In this document: positions 1-7,095 of the stretch, piece by piece
Position numbering within the stretch: position 1 is the stretch's first letter
Layout of the letters: each line of letters opens with the position of its first letter
Origin: an uncultured Anaerolineae bacterium
GTDB taxonomy: Bacteria > Chloroflexota > Anaerolineae > Anaerolineales > Villigracilaceae
Reading direction: 5' to 3'
DNA length: 38,302 bases
Assembly (NCBI GenBank): GCA_903838415.1
Contig: CAILYI010000025.1
Span: forward strand, 1 to 38,302
The notes under the pieces: model-generated
Seen by the model: only the letters and a program-made list of their open reading frames with translations
Database searches by the model: none
What the model was told of the DNA's origin: nothing
Position numbers and translations under genes: made by a program

Positions 1-115
1 AAATAGCGAAACCGACTTGTGGCCGGTTTCGCTATTAGCTATCCAGAGGAAACGCCTTGTTCAGAAATTCAAGAAGGCGTAGCGACCAAAATATCCCTGG
101 GTCATTGCTTCCAAT
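1..115 (-). ncRNA. Structured RNA repeat, copy D (minus strand)
   Basis: Read on the minus strand this is a divergent copy of the element seen three times at 2289-2815. It keeps the CCCAGGG loop segment, the GGTCGCTA strand, a helix of CGCCTT with AAGGCG, a CCTCTGG segment and a closing hairpin of AATAGCGAAACCG with CGGTTTCGCTATT (2-36, 13 bp). The hairpin resembles a Rho-independent terminator. The element is close to the window edge, so more copies may lie outside. No known RNA family is recognised. A role as a small RNA, attenuator or mobile repeat is inference. Confidence 0.45.
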
Positions 116-443
116 TATTACCTTTATTTAGTTGTCCCTCATTACGACTAAAACAACCACTCAAATCACTATAGTTTCAATGTAGCATATTCCTATTACA
201 AAAGCAAGTATTAATTTTGTTTTGTAAATCAAATTCGAATTGCAACAACTTCTCCAAAGTTTATTGAATTAAACAGGGCTTTTCGAGTAAAGGCGTGACA
301 TTTTGCAACCCAAACTTTCTCAGAAAAGCCCATGACAGAATATTTTGCACAATTACAAAACAATGCGCACCTTTTTGAGCATTAGCAGTTCTCAGTTTTG
401 GCGAGCGGTCAAGTCCTGTGTGTCAATTGATGGTTCCTATTAA
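116..443. other. AT-rich intergenic stretch without a convincing gene
   Basis: This stretch is AT-rich and has no ORF of useful length. An 18-codon frame at 332-385, starting MTEYFAQLQ and ending in TAG, continues after the stop for a few plausible codons and could be the remnant of a lost gene. It has no recognisable family. The last few bases, CTATTAA (437-443), nearly match the CTATTTA at 1973-1979 on the other side of the insertion sequence and may be a decayed target duplication. Confidence 0.3.
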
Positions 444-459
444 CTTTAGTTTCGCCAAA
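444..459 (+). repeat. Left terminal inverted repeat of the insertion sequence
   Basis: CTTTAGTTTCGCCAAA pairs perfectly with 1957-1972. Extending three bases outward (TAA against CTA) adds two more matches and one mismatch. Confidence 0.8.
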
Positions 460-519
460 ATCGAATGAGCATTGGCAATCTGGTAGGATTAGTTTGGGAA
501 CAAGTCCAGAAACCAGAGG

Positions 520-1841
520 ATGCCAATGCTCACAGCAATTGTACAACACCCGGATGAACTTATTGCATTTATTACGGCACTAAATCTTGTACTTTACCAA
601 CCACAAATTCGGCATTTGCTGCAAATGGTGGATGCGCTAATCACCAGCAACGACACCAAAACAATCAGCGGACTATACCGGCTACTGAAAGGTCAGCCGG
701 ACCCAAAGAACGGTGCGGACTTTCTACGGGAAAGCCCGTGGGAGCCGAACGACATTGGTTCGCCGCGCAAACGTTGGATGGTGACCAAATTCTTGGAACT
801 GGCGAGCAAGGTAAACATTTCGTTTGACATTTTCATCGGTATTGACGATAGTTTGGGCAAGAAGGGTAAAGCCAGCAAACATTTGGATGCGGTAGACTAT
901 CATCACGACCATAACGAAAGCATAAAGAAGAAACCAGCGTATATCAATGGCTATATATATGTGGAACTGCACCTGCAATTTGGGCCGTTCTGATTTCTGT
1001 TCGACACGAGTTTGTTTCTGTGAGAGAAAACGGTTCGACGCCTAAATCGCGAACGGCCAGCCGAAAAACGCTTACACTATCGAAGCAAGTATGCTCTGGT
1101 ACATGCAATGTTGGTAGAACTGACTGAACTCTTACCCAAAGGCCACAAAATCTATGTGCTCTTTGACTCGTGGTATTCGTCTGAAAAACTAATCAAATTC
1201 TGTCGGCGGCAAAAGTGGCATGTCATCTGTGCCATCAAATCCAACCGGCGTATCAGCAAAGTACGTGTTGACCAACACAATCTGGCGCTCAAGCAAAGTG
1301 CCCTTCAGGGTACAAGCCTTATGAGCAAATCACGCTCGAGGCTATGGACGAAAAACACAAAGCCTCCAAGTATTACGCCCGCCTTGTCAAAGGCTGTTTG
1401 GAAGGCTTTACCGAACCCGTCCATGCGATCATCTCAAAAAAACGCCCCGGGGATAAGTTCCCCAAGTACTTCGTCTGCACTGACATCACGTTGAGTGTGC
1501 AGCAAGCCTTGAGAATCTACCAGAAGCGCTGGCCTGTGGAAGTCGATAACACGTATTTGAAAAATGCCCTGGGTTTAGGCGATTTCCGTCAACAATCCTT
1601 TGAAGCCACTCAGAAATGGTTCGCTGTGGTGCTGCTGGCCATCAATTACTTGCAATATCGCATGGCCCTGGCATACAGCAAGAACCTTTCCAAGTCTTCA
1701 TTGGCGGACTTCATTCGCCAGCACCGTCTCGAACATTTTCAAAATTTGTTGCACTCGGTTTTACAGCCATTTGTACCGGCGCAACAAATCGAGGCTTGTT
1801 TACAAGACGTGTTTTCGGCATCGCCCTGGGCAATTCTCTGA
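520..1841 (+). pseudogene. Broken IS4/IS701-like DDE transposase
   Basis: The reading frame begins at ATG 520 and is interrupted by two in-frame TGA codons (991-993 and 1021-1023). It then continues through a segment containing YVLFDSWYSS and shifts frame between about 1300 and 1315 before running to the stop at 1841. Joined together, the pieces give a near full-length transposase. The DDE residues are probably the first Asp of IGIDDSLGKKGK, the Asp of VLFDSW and the Glu of RWPVEVDN, followed by the typical NALGLGDFRQQS region. Other genes here end normally in TGA, so the internal TGA codons are damage rather than recoding. Family assignment is by motif only. Confidence 0.75.
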
Positions 1842-1956
1842 TGCCGGTTCTGCACTGATGACATTCGGAAGGCAAGGCCAGCCTTCCTGTTTTGCCTTTG
1901 CTACTGGCCAGAAAAGTTTTCGCGTTTTATGGATTTCTTAAGGTGCTACCGCCAAC

Positions 1957-1972
1957 TTTGGCGAAACTAAAG
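1957..1972 (-). repeat. Right terminal inverted repeat of the insertion sequence
   Basis: TTTGGCGAAACTAAAG is the exact reverse complement of 444-459 and lies 116 bp after the transposase stop codon. Confidence 0.8.
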
Positions 1973-1975
1973 CTA

Positions 1976-2288
1976 TTTATTTTGTCGTTAGTCTTTGTCA
2001 CCAGACATGCAGGTTGCAATCAGAAAATTTTGCATCCAATTTGAATGGTTGATAAACCAGTTCATCTTGTGAGCTGGGAGTGTGGTAAGCAGGCTGTTTT
2101 TGTGCGTGGGCAGTATGGCCTGAAAATGTTCAACAAAGCTTATTGAATTTATAAATTCAATATCTATTAGCATTTGTTTTCTAAACATATTTTGGTACTT
2201 GTATTTTTAAATGATTTGTGCAATAATTTTTTTAGTTAGCCAATTTGTGATTTCGAAATACGTATAAAACTAAATATATGAACTTTGT
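1976..2288. other. AT-rich spacer between insertion sequence and RNA repeats
   Basis: About 310 bp of AT-rich DNA with no supported gene. A 66-codon minus-strand frame at 1988-2188 has no ribosome site or family resemblance and is discounted. Confidence 0.3.
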
Positions 2289-2405
2289 GGGAGCGATGAA
2301 CCAGGGAATTTTTTTGGTCGCTATACCTTCTAAGCTGTTTTATAAGAAGGTACTATCCTTGGGGAGCTAATGGCGAAACCGACCACTTTTGGTCGGTTTT
2401 ATTTT
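2289..2405 (+). ncRNA. Structured RNA repeat, copy A
   Basis: Helix P1 pairs AGCGA (2292-2296) with TCGCT (2318-2322). Helix P2 pairs TACCTTCT (2324-2331) with AGAAGGTA (2345-2352). CCAGGG in the P1 loop (2301-2306) can pair with CCTTGG (2357-2362), giving a pseudoknot with one G-U pair. A hairpin ACCGACCA/TGGTCGGT followed by a run of T (to 2405) looks like a Rho-independent terminator. P2 differs from copies B and C by an A-U to G-C exchange on both strands, which supports RNA structure. No known family is recognised. Confidence 0.5.
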
Positions 2406-2491
2406 TTAATTTTTACCTGAATAGAAATCGAAGTCGATCATTTGAGAAGATACTTTTAGTGGTGTGGGACAACTTAATAGGGTTTGTAATT

Positions 2492-2612
2492 TGGAGCGAT
2501 GAACCAGGGAATTTTTTGGTCGCTATGCCTTCTGGGTAACGTGGAAAAGAAGGCATCATCCCTGGGGAGCTAATAGCGAAACCGGCCACAAATGGTTGGT
2601 TTCGTTTGTTTT
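2492..2612 (+). ncRNA. Structured RNA repeat, copy B
   Basis: It has the same architecture as copy A. P1 is AGCGA/TCGCT. P2 is TGCCTTCT (2526-2533) with AGAAGGCA (2548-2555). The pseudoknot CCAGGG (2504-2509) with CCCTGG (2560-2565) is perfectly Watson-Crick here. The terminator-like hairpin is CGAAACCGGCCA/TGGTTGGTTTCG with two G-U pairs, followed by TTTGTTTT. The 40-odd bases upstream are almost identical to those upstream of copy C, so promoter plus element appear duplicated as a unit of about 201 bp. Confidence 0.5.
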
Positions 2613-2691
2613 AATTGCCAGGAAGGGCAGAAACATAGTCATTCGAGAGAATAATTTTAGTGGTATGGGACAACTTAATAGGGTTTGTAAT

Positions 2692-2815
2692 TTGGAGCGA
2701 TGAACCAGGGAATTTTTTTGGTCGCTATGCCTTCTGGGTAATATGAAAAAGAAGGCATCATCCTTGGGGAGCTAATAGCGAAACCGGCCACTGATGGTTG
2801 GTTTCGCTATTGTGT
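2692..2815 (+). ncRNA. Structured RNA repeat, copy C
   Basis: This is nearly identical to copy B. The pseudoknot strands are CCAGGG (2705-2710) and CCTTGG (2762-2767). The final hairpin is the longest of the set: AATAGCGAAACC and onward pairs back to GGTTTCGCTATT (about 2775-2812). The strand TCGCTAT (2722-2728) of P1 can alternatively pair with ATAGCGA (2775-2781) of the terminator arm, so two exclusive folds are possible. The element lies about 100 bp upstream of the small CDS at 2917. Confidence 0.5.
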
Positions 2816-2916
2816 TTAAATTCCTGAGAGTCAAGCGTTCGCAGGTTTTTCGCTTGGAATGTACTCAAATCAATGTGAGTTTCGCATCATTATCATTGTT
2901 CGATTAAAGGTTTTCT

Positions 2917-3141
2917 ATGGCGAGCAGAATCCAGCTCTTAACATCAAAAAATAACATGACTTATGATGATTTTATCGGTGAAATGCGAAAGCGTGGCTGC
3001 AGTGAACCGACCGCGGCCAAAATCTGGGCTGGCGATTACGAGAAATTCGAATCTTTCTCTGATAACGACATCTACCTGAGCAATCTCCGCAAGGCAGCCG
3101 ATGTCTTAAGGGTCAAGACAGGTTCGCTTTTACCCAGGTAA
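2917..3141 (+). CDS. Small putative DNA-binding protein (HTH-like)
   Basis: The 74-residue protein starts at ATG 2917 after a modest AAAGG ribosome site. Its pattern is compatible with a helix-turn-helix fold of the XRE/Cro type: a first helix around residues 15-26, SEPTAAKIWAGDYEKFE resembling the recognition region, and LRKAADVLRVKTGSLL at the C-terminus like the closing helix of such domains. It stands alone between the RNA repeats and the sugar operon. A regulatory role is inferred from fold-like patterning only. It could instead be a phage- or plasmid-derived orphan. Confidence 0.55.
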   Translation: MASRIQLLTSKNNMTYDDFIGEMRKRGCSEPTAAKIWAGDYEKFESFSDNDIYLSNLRKAADVLRVKTGSLLPR

Positions 3142-3318
3142 TCCTGCATTAGGAAATGGCAGACGAAAAATGAAACCAAGGTATTTATTTCTCAGCACGC
3201 CAAATAAAGAATCCGTGAAAAAAAAGAAAACTCGATGACCAATCTGTAAAAGATTTTAGAACAAAACCCATCATTTTTATTCTTCTTTGCTTTGCAAGGA
3301 GCAAGGAGAGGGACAATT

Positions 3319-5367
3319 ATGACCCAAGCAGCTGATGTTTCGAAGCCAATAAACCTTCACCAAATCTCTATTTCGTCAGGCCATTTTATCAAGGAGTTAC
3401 TGAAACGCCTTTTTGATATAACTGCGTCCCTGATTGGCCTGATTATCCTATCTCCCGTATTCGCTTATATCGCATATTTCATCAAGAGGGATTCACCCGG
3501 GCCGGTGTTTTTCCTTGGGCCGCGCATGGGTAGGAATGGAAAGCCATTCAACATCATCAAATTCCGCACCATGTTTGAAGATCCGCGCAGCTATAACGGG
3601 CCAAGAGTAACAGCCAAGGGGGATGATCGCATCACCCCGCTAGGACACTGGCTGCGGGATACAAAAGTCAACGAACTCCCGCAACTCTGGAATGTGTTGA
3701 TCGGGGAAATGAGCCTGGTGGGGCCGCGCCCGGAGGATGTCAAAATTGCTGAGTCCTGGTCCGCAGATGCGGCAGATGAGATTCTATCCGTCCGACCGGG
3801 CGTTACCAGCCCGGCCAGCATTCTCTATCATGATGAAGAGAGATTGCTTTCCAGTACGAATCTGATGGGGGATTACTTCAAAAACATCCTGCCCGACAAG
3901 ATGCGGCTCGACCGATTATATATTCGATACCATTCATTTTTCTCAGATCTCGATATTATCTTTTGGACGCTGGCCATCCTTGTCCCGCGCATTGCGAAAA
4001 CACGTATTCCAGAAGGATACATTTTTGCCGGGCCGTTCACCGTGCTGGTTCGAAGATATTTGCACTGGTTCACGCTCGATTTGGTCACAGCGCTATTTGC
4101 GGTGATGGTTACTAGCCTTTTATGGCGTACTAGCGCCCCTTTGGATTGGGGAACCACAAACCTTGTCGCGCTGGGTATCTTGCTGGCTTTCCTGTTCAGC
4201 AGCGTCAATTCTATTTTCGGGGTGAACAAGGTGGTTTGGTCAAAAGCCAAATTCGATGATGCGGTTGGGCTGGGGTTCTCCTGCGGCTTTGCCACTTTGA
4301 TCATCTTGATTCTAGACTTCTTGCAGGCGCGTTACCAGTGGTTGCCCTACCCTTCGCTTCCACCCATGATGGTGGTGACCGGCGGTCTCTTTGCCGGAAC
4401 TGGTTTCCTGGCTGTGCGATATCGCCTGAGGTTTATTTCGGCTATCGCTAACGTATGGTTGTCCTGGAGGAAAAATCAAGTCAATGTTGGGGAACGGATG
4501 ATTATCGTTGGCATGGACGAGGGAACCCAGATCGCCAGCTGGTTGGTACAGCGTAATATGTTCAGGACCGCTTTCTCTGTAGTTGGGATGGTCGATCATC
4601 TCGACCCAACCATTTATGGGATGAAGGTCAATGGCCTCTGGGTGCTGGGGAGTGTCAATGATTTGCCAGCTCTCCTGCAGAAACATGATGTTGGGGTGAT
4701 TTTATCCGCGCTGCCCCAAAATTCTCCGGAAATCGAATATTTATTTGCCCTGCAAAAGGCTGCTCCCGTCCGCATTATTTTCCTCAATGATTTATTGTGG
4801 ATTGTCGATCAGCAGGTCACCAAACCGGTCGGGACAATGGACTTCCCGCTCTGGCTGGATCAACGAATGGAATATAAAGCTCTGCACGATACCCTGACAG
4901 AGCTTCCCAACTGGACCCTGTTTCAGGATCGTCTCAGGCACTCGCTGGCATTTGCCAAGCGAAACACATCCCAGCGTGGGTTCATGTTCGTGGAACTGAA
5001 CTGGCTGCAGTTTGCGCAAGATGATTTGAGCCGTAATGCGCTTCTCAAAGAGATCGCCGCCCGTCTGAACAAAGCCAAACGTGACGTTGATACGCTGGCA
5101 CGGGTGAATGACGAAAGGTTCGCCCTTTTACTCGAAAATGTGCCTGACCAGCTTCAATTGGACGCGATCCAAAAAAGAATTACTTGTGCTCTCTCTGCGC
5201 CTTTCAAAATTTGGGGTAAGGAAATAAATATTCAGGCCAGTATCTCTGTGAACATCTGTAAAGGTGTTTGCGGGGTGGAAGATGATGTGCGAAATGCAAA
5301 CGTCAATCAATGCTACGAATGCGTTTGCGTTAAAACCATGGCTATCAGAAGCGAGGTGAGCCTATGA
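3319..5367 (+). CDS. Sugar-phosphate transferase fused to membrane/Rossmann module and degenerate GGDEF
   Basis: The protein has 682 residues. ATG 3319 is preferred over the upstream TTG 3292 because AAGGAGAGGGA precedes it. Residues ~25-225 are a bacterial sugar transferase domain (WbaP/PglC type), with one N-terminal hydrophobic helix, KPFNIIKFRTM, the KVNELPQLWNVL motif and SLVGPRPE. Such enzymes move a sugar phosphate from an NDP-sugar to undecaprenyl phosphate at the inner membrane. Residues ~245-400 hold about four membrane segments and ~405-525 a Rossmann-like part beginning RMIIVGMDEGTQ. Residues ~535-660 resemble a GGDEF domain (DTLTELPNWTLFQDRL), but the signature reads RVNDERF instead of GGDEF, so cyclase activity is unlikely. 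The stop overlaps the next start (ATGA). Confidence 0.8.
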   Translation: MTQAADVSKPINLHQISISSGHFIKELLKRLFDITASLIGLIILSPVFAYIAYFIKRDSPGPVFFLGPRMGRNGKPFNIIKFRTMFEDPRSYNGPRVTAKGDDRITPLGHWLRDTKVNELPQLWNVLIGEMSLVGPRPEDVKIAESWSADAADEILSVRPGVTSPASILYHDEERLLSSTNLMGDYFKNILPDKMRLDRLYIRYHSFFSDLDIIFWTLAILVPRIAKTRIPEGYIFAGPFTVLVRRYLHWFTLDLVTALFAVMVTSLLWRTSAPLDWGTTNLVALGILLAFLFSSVNSIFGVNKVVWSKAKFDDAVGLGFSCGFATLIILILDFLQARYQWLPYPSLPPMMVVTGGLFAGTGFLAVRYRLRFISAIANVWLSWRKNQVNVGERMIIVGMDEGTQIASWLVQRNMFRTAFSVVGMVDHLDPTIYGMKVNGLWVLGSVNDLPALLQKHDVGVILSALPQNSPEIEYLFALQKAAPVRIIFLNDLLWIVDQQVTKPVGTMDFPLWLDQRMEYKALHDTLTELPNWTLFQDRLRHSLAFAKRNTSQRGFMFVELNWLQFAQDDLSRNALLKEIAARLNKAKRDVDTLARVNDERFALLLENVPDQLQLDAIQKRITCALSAPFKIWGKEINIQASISVNICKGVCGVEDDVRNANVNQCYECVCVKTMAIRSEVSL

Positions 5368-6359
5368 GTACGTATTGGCAGGGAAAAAAGGTGCTCGTGA
5401 CTGGCGCTGGTGGTTTTATCGGCAGCCACCTCGTTGAGCGGCTCGTGGCCGAGGGTGCCCATGTCTGCGCCTTTGTGCGCTACAACTCGCGCGGTGATGC
5501 CGGTCAGTTGCGGCTGGCGCCCAGGGAAATTCTCCAGCAAGTGCAGATTGTGGCGGGTGACATTCGGGATCCGGACGCCATTAATAAAGCGGTGGCAGGC
5601 TGTCAGGTGGTTTTTCACCTTGGGGCGTTGATTTCAATCCCATATTCCTACCAGCATCCATTTGAAGTGGCCGAAGTGAACGTGATGGGCACGCTCAATG
5701 TCCTGATGGCTTGCAACAAGCTCAATGTGGAGCGTCTCATCCACACTTCAACCAGTGAAGTGTACGGCACGGCGCTGCGCGTTCCGATTGACGAGACTCA
5801 TCCCTTGCAGGGGCAGTCGCCCTATTCTGCCAGCAAAATTGGGGCAGATAAGCTGGCTGAAAGTTTTTACTGCGCCTACAGTTTGCCAGTTGTGACGGTC
5901 AGGCCGTTTAACACCTTTGGGCCGCGACAATCGGCCCGGGCAGTCATCCCGGCCACCATCACGCAAGCGCTGGCGCAACCGGTAATTCACCTGGGGAATT
6001 TGGAGACCACCCGGGATTTTACTTACGTCGACGATACCGTGGATGGATTCGTCAAAGCGGCGGAAACGCCCGGGGTGGAAGGAAAGACGATCAACCTGGG
6101 AACTGGTTCCGAGATCAAGATTGGATCGTTGGTTGAGAAAATCATCCACCTGACGGGCAGTTCGGCGCATATTGAAGTGGATCCGGCCCGTTTACGGCCA
6201 ACCGATTCTGAAGTACAGCGTCTGCTCTCGAATAATGCGCTGGCTCGTGCAACCCTAGGCTGGGTTCCCCGTACCAGCTTGGGCGATGGCCTGAAAAAAA
6301 CCGTGAATTGGATCAAGGATCATCTTCATCTTTATCAAATTGGGTCTTATGAATTTTAG
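5364..6359 (+). CDS. NAD-dependent NDP-sugar 4,6-dehydratase/epimerase (LegB-like)
   Basis: This is a 331-residue extended short-chain dehydrogenase. It has the TGAGGFIG nucleotide motif (residues 13-20), the catalytic pair Tyr154/Lys158 in SPYSASKIG, the RPFNTFGPRQS substrate region and NLGTGSEIKIGSLVEKI near the end. The overall pattern is that of the LegB-like group, which makes a 4-keto-6-deoxy sugar nucleotide. It starts 4 bp inside the previous gene and is followed after 16 bp by a nucleotidyltransferase and then an aminotransferase. Together these would make an amino-deoxy sugar for the glycan initiated by the upstream transferase. The exact NDP-sugar cannot be read from the sequence. 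Confidence 0.8.
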   Translation: MSTYWQGKKVLVTGAGGFIGSHLVERLVAEGAHVCAFVRYNSRGDAGQLRLAPREILQQVQIVAGDIRDPDAINKAVAGCQVVFHLGALISIPYSYQHPFEVAEVNVMGTLNVLMACNKLNVERLIHTSTSEVYGTALRVPIDETHPLQGQSPYSASKIGADKLAESFYCAYSLPVVTVRPFNTFGPRQSARAVIPATITQALAQPVIHLGNLETTRDFTYVDDTVDGFVKAAETPGVEGKTINLGTGSEIKIGSLVEKIIHLTGSSAHIEVDPARLRPTDSEVQRLLSNNALARATLGWVPRTSLGDGLKKTVNWIKDHLHLYQIGSYEF

Positions 6360-6375
6360 GAAACAAGGAGGAACT

Positions 6376-7095
6376 ATGAAAGCAGTTGTTTTGGCAGGTG
6401 GAAAAGGAACCCGGCTGGCACCATATACCAAGATTTTACCCAAACCATTAATGCCGATCGGCGATATGCCCATTCTGGAAGTGCTCCTGCATCAAATGAA
6501 AGCTGCAGGCATTGATGAAGTCGTTCTTACGGTTGGACATCTTTCAGAACTGTTGCGCGCTTTTTTCCAGGATGGCAGTCAATTGGGTTTGAAGATTACC
6601 TACAGCTATGAAGACAAACCGCTGGGGACGGCTGGCCCAATTGCTCTGGTTGATGGTCTGGATGGCACTTTTTTGGTGACCAACGGTGATGTGCTCACCA
6701 CGCTGAATTTCCGCGAATTATTGAAATTTCATCGTGAGCAGAATGCCGTTGCCACGATTGCAGCTCACCACCGCAAGCAAAAGATCGACCTGGGTGTTCT
6801 CCAGTACGATGGCGGTTGTCGCCTGGCTGGCTACATCGAGAAACCCACTTACGATTACATGGTCAGCATGGGCATCTACATTTTTGAACCGCGCGTACTG
6901 GACTATATCCCCGTTGGTCAATACTTAGACTTCCCAGACCTGGTGCAGCGATTGATCGCCGCGAATGAGAAAGTTGTTGGCTATCAGTTTGAAGGCTACT
7001 GGCAGGATTTGGGCCGCCCGGACGATTATGAAAGTGCCGGTCTGGACTTCGAAAAGATGCGTTCTGAATTTTTGCCCGAGGAGGTGCTTGCATGA
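6376..7095 (+). CDS. Sugar-1-phosphate nucleotidyltransferase
   Basis: The 239-residue protein starts at ATG 6376, which follows AAGGAGGAACT. An in-frame upstream ATG (6340) lacks a ribosome site. The N-terminus MKAVVLAGGKGTRLAPYT is the canonical nucleotide-binding loop. LPKPLMPIGDMPILE, the central VTNGDVLTTL (metal-binding Asp) and YIEKPTYDYMVSMGIYIF complete a GT-A-fold NTP-transferase. It joins a nucleotide to a hexose-1-phosphate. It resembles PtmE/RfbA-type enzymes but has no CBS or left-handed helix extension. It ends with an ATGA overlap with the aminotransferase gene, implying translational coupling. Confidence 0.85.
   Translation: MKAVVLAGGKGTRLAPYTKILPKPLMPIGDMPILEVLLHQMKAAGIDEVVLTVGHLSELLRAFFQDGSQLGLKITYSYEDKPLGTAGPIALVDGLDGTFLVTNGDVLTTLNFRELLKFHREQNAVATIAAHHRKQKIDLGVLQYDGGCRLAGYIEKPTYDYMVSMGIYIFEPRVLDYIPVGQYLDFPDLVQRLIAANEKVVGYQFEGYWQDLGRPDDYESAGLDFEKMRSEFLPEEVLA

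Larger units (their letters stand above)
444..1972 (+). mobile_element. Degenerate DDE insertion sequence with inverted ends
   Basis: The element is bounded by a perfect 16-bp inverted repeat: CTTTAGTTTCGCCAAA at 444-459 and its reverse complement at 1957-1972. It is flanked by near-identical 7-mers, CTATTAA on the left and CTATTTA on the right, consistent with an aged target-site duplication. It carries one broken transposase gene (520-1841). The length of about 1.53 kb and the transposase type fit the IS4/IS701-like superfamily of DDE elements. The exact family cannot be fixed by eye. It is probably immobile unless a transposase acts in trans. Confidence 0.75.
2440..2815 (+). repeat. Direct tandem duplication, ~201 bp period, two units
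   Basis: The segment that includes TGGGACAACTTAATAGGG, TTTGTAATTTGGAGCGATG and the following RNA element occurs at about 2440-2640 and again from about 2641. Corresponding GGAGCG motifs start at 2493 and 2694. The conserved leader before GGAGCG may hold a promoter, but no strong -35/-10 pair is evident. Confidence 0.65.

Noticed and set aside
991..1023. TGA recoding (selenocysteine or tryptophan) in the transposase
   Set aside because: A frameshift follows in the same gene and TGA is used as the normal stop elsewhere in the window, so decay explains it better.
2289..2405. Cyclic di-GMP, fluoride or pistol-ribozyme RNA
   Set aside because: The pseudoknot recalls these, but the conserved core bases of each class are not present when compared by eye.
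2289..2815. CRISPR array
   Set aside because: The repeats are ~115 nt with internal structure, and units are ~200 bp with near-identical rather than variable intervening DNA. No cas genes are present.
2289..2815. Type III toxin-antitoxin RNA (ToxI-like) array
   Set aside because: ToxI repeats are about 35 nt in a single transcript ahead of a toxin gene. Here each longer copy ends in its own terminator and the next gene does not look like ToxN.
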